DNA from: J029 sp964482495
GTDB taxonomy: Bacteria > Planctomycetota > UBA1135
Length of the DNA stretch: 64,000 nt
Reading direction: 5' to 3'
NCBI GenBank assembly: GCA_964482495.1
Contig: CAYZXS010000018.1
Location: 7,355-71,354 of the forward strand
The notes under the pieces were generated by a model. The model had not been told where the DNA came from. It saw nothing but the letters and a program-made list of their open reading frames with translations, and did no database searches. Positions 60,764 through 64,000 of the stretch are shown here, piece by piece. Within the stretch, counting starts at the first letter, position 1. Every line of letters begins with the position of its first letter. A program made the translations under genes and the position numbers.

Positions 60764-62524
60764 TCAGTTATCGGATCCGTCGGCCTCGGTTTCACCCGCT
60801 CGGCCGGATTCGGCGCTCTGGAGCTCCTCCAGGACGCCGCGCAGCATCTGGACACCGCCACGGTTCTGCCACGGGAAGTGTTGGCTGCTTTGCTCCAGGA
60901 AACCGGGAGCGCGGTCGGTGCGCTGGTAACGCATGAGGTCCAGGTAGGCCAGGTTCTCCCAGGCGTCCCCGATGGCCATGTCCAGGCGCTGCCAGGCGTC
61001 GGGTTCCTGGTCGCGGTCCACCCCGGCGAGGGCGGCCGTGCCGACCTCGACCGCCCGCCGCAGCTCGGCCTCGGCCAGCTCCAGGTCGTGGTCCAGGTAG
61101 TAGACCGCGATCAGGGCCCGGTCGTTGACGATGTTGGCGTCGTCGGGGGCCAGGGCGACCGCGCGCGAGTAGGCGCTCCAGGACTCCTCGAAGAGGTCCA
61201 GGATCTCGCCCTCGACCGCGGCCCCGAGGCGCTCCTGGGGCTCGGCGATGTCGCGGCAGGCGAGGCCGAGGTTGTTCCACCACATCGCCTCTTCCTGGTG
61301 CAGGCCGGTGACGCGCCGCAGGAAGGAGCGGGCCTTGACCATGTCGCGCTCGCGGGCGAAGTAGTGGCCGAGCACGGCCTCGACGCCGAGCCGCAGCGAG
61401 CCCTGGCCGGGCTCGGCCTCGAGCCGCTCGGGCGCCGCCTCGAGCGAGGCCAGGAAGGCCTGCGCCGCGTCGTCCACCCGGCCTTCGCTCCAGAGCGCCC
61501 AGCCGCGGGCGTTGCGCACCAGGAACAGCCAGTCGCCGCAGCTGGAGGCGAAGCCCTCCTCGAGGGCCATGGACTGGAGGAAGCACTCCTCGGCGCGGTC
61601 GATGGCCTCATAGCCGAGCAGGAAGTCGCCGGCGGCGATCAGGGCCAGGTGCTGGAGGTAGCGGGCCTCGCCCAAGTACCACAGCAGGTAGGCGTCGCCG
61701 GGCTGCTCCCGCCGCACCAGCTCGAGGTCGTTCACCAGGGCAGCCGGGTCGGCGGAGTCCAGGTTCTTCAGCCGGGCGAGCAGGGTGGGGTCGCGGGGCG
61801 TGCGGCCGAGCTGTTCGACCAGGACCCGGCGGGCGTCCTCGCGCAGGTTCTGCCAGGCGAGCAGGTCGGAGAGCACCACCACGGCCTCGGCGGCGCCGCC
61901 CTCGGCGGCCTGCTGGAGCTGGGCCTCGGCGCGGCGGGCGGCGGCGGGCACGCTCTGGCCGGCCTGGACCCGGGCGACGGTCAGCGCCAGGCCGGCGCGG
62001 CCCAGGGCCAGGCGCTGGGCCGGCTGGAGCTGCTCGTCGGCGGCGCTGAGGACCTGCTCGGCGGCTGCCCAGGCGCCGTCGGCGTCGCCCTGGGCCAGGA
62101 GGGTCCGGGCCAGGCCGTAGCGGGCGGTCCAACGCTCGGGCTCCAGCTCGAGCGCCCTGCGGAAGGAGTGGTCGGCGTCGGCGTAGCAGCCCTCGATGAC
62201 CCCGGGGTCGGCGGCGCCGGCGGCGATCTCCTCCTCGGTGAAGCGGAGCAGGGTGTCGCCGTAGAGCTGCCAGGTGGCGGCGTCCTCGTCCCGGTCGGGC
62301 AGGGCGTCCTCGATCCGGTTCAGGGCGCGGCTGGTGTCACCGGCGGCCAGGGCCTGCCGGGCCAGCTCCAGCGGGTCGGGCTCGGCCTGGACCGGCTCGG
62401 CCTGAGCCGCGGGCTCGGGCGGCTCCACCCGCTCTTCTGGCGCCTGGCAGGCGGCCAGCAGCAAGCCCGGCAGCAGGGGCCAGAGCCGAATCGGGCAGAT
62501 TTCGGGGCGGAAACCAGAGCGCAT
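60764..62524 (-). CDS. TPR lipoprotein
   Basis: 586 residues from ATG 62524. The alternative ATG 62533 overlaps the TATAAT and is rejected. A lipobox LLAAC with Cys26 marks a lipoprotein. An acidic Pro/Glu-rich linker precedes TPR pairs (residues 60-560): LARQALAAGDTSRALNRIEDAL, SFRRALELEPERWTARYGLARTLLAQGD, SAYSRAVALAPDDANIVNDRALIAVYYLD. It is related in plan to the downstream TPR protein, and both may have arisen by duplication. Its partners are unknown. Confidence 0.82.
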   Translation of the reverse strand: MRSGFRPEICPIRLWPLLPGLLLAACQAPEERVEPPEPAAQAEPVQAEPDPLELARQALAAGDTSRALNRIEDALPDRDEDAATWQLYGDTLLRFTEEEIAAGAADPGVIEGCYADADHSFRRALELEPERWTARYGLARTLLAQGDADGAWAAAEQVLSAADEQLQPAQRLALGRAGLALTVARVQAGQSVPAAARRAEAQLQQAAEGGAAEAVVVLSDLLAWQNLREDARRVLVEQLGRTPRDPTLLARLKNLDSADPAALVNDLELVRREQPGDAYLLWYLGEARYLQHLALIAAGDFLLGYEAIDRAEECFLQSMALEEGFASSCGDWLFLVRNARGWALWSEGRVDDAAQAFLASLEAAPERLEAEPGQGSLRLGVEAVLGHYFARERDMVKARSFLRRVTGLHQEEAMWWNNLGLACRDIAEPQERLGAAVEGEILDLFEESWSAYSRAVALAPDDANIVNDRALIAVYYLDHDLELAEAELRRAVEVGTAALAGVDRDQEPDAWQRLDMAIGDAWENLAYLDLMRYQRTDRAPGFLEQSSQHFPWQNRGGVQMLRGVLEELQSAESGRAGETEADGSDN

Positions 62525-62531
62525 CGGCGTC

Positions 62532-62539
62532 ATTATAGG
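62532..62539. promoter_or_regulatory. Bidirectional leaderless promoter with shared -10 (ATTATAGG / CCTATAAT)
   Basis: On the minus strand TATAAT ends seven bases before ATG 62524; on the plus strand TATAGG (62534-62539) ends seven bases before ATG 62547. Only 22 bases separate the two start codons. No -35 on either side. Confidence 0.55.
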
Positions 62540-62546
62540 TGCGCTC

Positions 62547-64000
62547 ATGAACCGCCCTTCCACCCAGGCAACCGCGCTCCGGGCGCTGCTGGCGCCGGCC
62601 GTCCTGGCCGTCCTGGCCGGCTGCACCGGCGGGAACATCGGTTCCCTGTCCGACCCGACGCCCCCCGGCACCGGCGGGGGAGGCGGCGGTGGCGGCGGGG
62701 GAGGCGGCCTGGGCAATGGACCGGCCGTGGCTCCGGTGGACGGAGCCCTCAGCCTCGACGGCCGCCCGCGGCTGCTGGCGATGGCGCCGGTGGCCGGCAT
62801 GACCGGCGTCGACGTCCACGCCCCGGTGGCGCTTTGGTTCAGCGAGAGCGTCAACCTCTCCACGGTCAGCTCGGTGGCGGTGCAGCTGCGGCTGAAGGGA
62901 GGGCTCGGCTCGGTCGCTTACGGCGTCCGCGGCTACTGCGGCGACCGGCTGGTGGTCCTGACCCCGACCGCCAACCTGCTGACCGACACGACCTACGAGG
63001 TCATCGTCACCACCGACCTGACCGACCTCGGCGGCGAACGCCTGCGGCTGCCGAACACGAACGGCAAGGCCGGCAGCTTCAAGACCGCCGCCGCCAGCTC
63101 GGGAGTCGCCCCCCGGGTGCTCGGCAGCTTCCCGCCCGACGGCGGCCTGCTCGAGCCCAACGACCACGCCTTCGTGGCGGTGTTCTCGAAGCAGATCGAC
63201 TTCACCTCGGTCTCGGGCGCGGTCGACCTCCAGGCGGACGGCCTGGCCGCGGCCTACGACGTGCCGGTCGGCCACTCCAACGACCGGGTGATCGAGTTCG
63301 CCCACTTGGACGACTCCCTCGACCTGGGCGCGGTGATGACGGTCGACATCTCGACCGCGATCACCGACACCGAGTTCGTGCCCCAGAACCTGGCCGAGGC
63401 CTACAGCGCCACCTGGACCACCCTCGACCTGGCCCGCCCCAGCGGCATCGACATCGGCGGCGCCGCCGCGGCCAACCTCGGCAATTTCGACGCCTTCCCG
63501 ACCAACGTCGACGTCGGCGCCTCGTCGCTCGCGACCGACCTGGCCCACTTGGAGATCTGGGAGGTGCTCGGCAGCGACATGGTGAGCGGCCAGCTGCCGG
63601 CCGTGAACGGCGCCGGAACGGTGGCCTTCACCACCGACCTCAGCGACGGCAACGGCGAGCCGCTGCTGGCCGACGGCCTACTGACCATCGGCGCCTTCCT
63701 CGAGCGCGGCGCCAGCCGCACCACCGTCAAGGTGGCGCAGACCTTCTTCCAGGACACGGTGCGGCCGTCCCTGGTCGAGTTCGGCCCGCCGGCGGCCTCC
63801 ATCCCGAGCCGCTTCAGCACCGACCTGCCCGAGTTCCGGCCCTACGGCCTGGCCTCGGAGACCATCTCGGGGGTCGAGGTCGAGTTCGCGCCCAACCCGG
63901 CCAGCACCCGCACCACGGCGCTGCCGAGCCCGGACAAGTTCTTCCTCGGCGACTCCTTCCCGGTCGCCAGCGTCGCCGAGGGCCCCTTCGCCTTCACCGT
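62547..64000 (+). CDS. Lipoprotein with tandem bacterial Ig-like (Big_5) domains, 3' end outside window
   Basis: 484 complete codons to the edge, open all the way. Lipobox LAGC with Cys26, then a linker of twelve Gly. Residues about 75-165 form a Big_5/SbsA-type Ig-like domain (LLAMAPVAGMTGVDVHAPVALWFSESV is the signature), a second copy starts near 190 (RVLGSFPPDGGLLEPNDHAFVAVFSKQID), and further beta-rich sequence follows. Such domains make extracellular scaffolds or adhesins. Divergent with the TPR lipoprotein and sharing its promoter. Confidence 0.85.
   Translation, partial: MNRPSTQATALRALLAPAVLAVLAGCTGGNIGSLSDPTPPGTGGGGGGGGGGGGLGNGPAVAPVDGALSLDGRPRLLAMAPVAGMTGVDVHAPVALWFSESVNLSTVSSVAVQLRLKGGLGSVAYGVRGYCGDRLVVLTPTANLLTDTTYEVIVTTDLTDLGGERLRLPNTNGKAGSFKTAAASSGVAPRVLGSFPPDGGLLEPNDHAFVAVFSKQIDFTSVSGAVDLQADGLAAAYDVPVGHSNDRVIEFAHLDDSLDLGAVMTVDISTAITDTEFVPQNLAEAYSATWTTLDLARPSGIDIGGAAAANLGNFDAFPTNVDVGASSLATDLAHLEIWEVLGSDMVSGQLPAVNGAGTVAFTTDLSDGNGEPLLADGLLTIGAFLERGASRTTVKVAQTFFQDTVRPSLVEFGPPAASIPSRFSTDLPEFRPYGLASETISGVEVEFAPNPASTRTTALPSPDKFFLGDSFPVASVAEGPFAFT

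Noticed and set aside
62524..62533. ATG 62533 as start of the TPR lipoprotein
   Set aside because: It overlaps the TATAAT; ATG 62524 is at the expected transcription start and keeps the lipobox.
62680..62712. GGC/GGG repeat in the Ig-like lipoprotein as an artefact like the poly-G tract
   Set aside because: Codons vary (GGC, GGG, GGA, GGT) and the frame continues, so it is a real Gly linker.

Overview
The window is a scaffold from a very GC-rich Gram-negative (diderm) bacterium. It joins two contigs at a run of exactly 100 N (6117-6216). Diderm features are an apolipoprotein N-acyltransferase, three RND pump proteins with membrane-fusion partners, several lipobox signal peptides and PpiC/PpiD-type chaperones. 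The many large secreted proteins, the pseudopilins joined to concanavalin-like domains and the weak use of Shine-Dalgarno sites fit an uncultured planctomycete-like lineage. That placement is an inference from gene style, not proven here. I saw no rRNA, tRNA, CRISPR, insertion sequence or prophage.

Layout. 1-16.4 kb (+) is one tightly overlapped operon for a type IV pilus/type II secretion-like machine: a membrane-anchored protein, a PilM-PilN fusion, PilO, a PilP/GspC-like TPR protein, then pseudopilins GspG, GspH (with a LamG-like domain), a giant 1597-residue GspK-like protein, GspJ and GspI. A secreted zinc-ribbon protein and a PpiC-like lipoprotein follow. 16.3-19 kb (+) holds scpB and a PpiD/SurA-like chaperone. 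19-23.2 kb (-) is ribH-nusB-ftsY plus an O-antigen-ligase-like TPR protein. 23.4-31.5 kb (-) is an efflux operon of one fusion protein and two different RND pumps. 31.5-35.7 kb (+) holds moeA, lnt, a coiled-coil protein and a small membrane protein, closed by a strong terminator. 35.8-42.2 kb (+) is the rod-shape operon mreB-mreC-mreD-PBP2-rodA. 42.5-47.5 kb (+) has a secreted trypsin-like protease, a terminator and a TPR protein with a degenerate CHAT domain. 47.6-49.9 kb (+) is the threonine-degradation pair tdh-kbl. 49.9-55 kb (-) is a TetR-controlled efflux unit with two matching operators. 55.1-59.2 kb has a small conserved protein, an iron-sulfur repair protein (Ric) and TrkH/TrkA potassium uptake. 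59.4-64 kb has two TPR proteins and, divergently, an Ig-like lipoprotein cut by the window end.

The parts most worth a second look are the hybrid pilus/secretion cluster with its giant repeat-bearing GspK, and a recurring promoter architecture. In several genes a good -10 hexamer lies 6-7 bases before the start codon, which predicts leaderless mRNAs. In one 22-base intergenic region the same -10 sequence serves both divergent genes. The two near-identical 13-base palindromes at the TetR and membrane-fusion-protein promoters are a direct, testable regulatory prediction.
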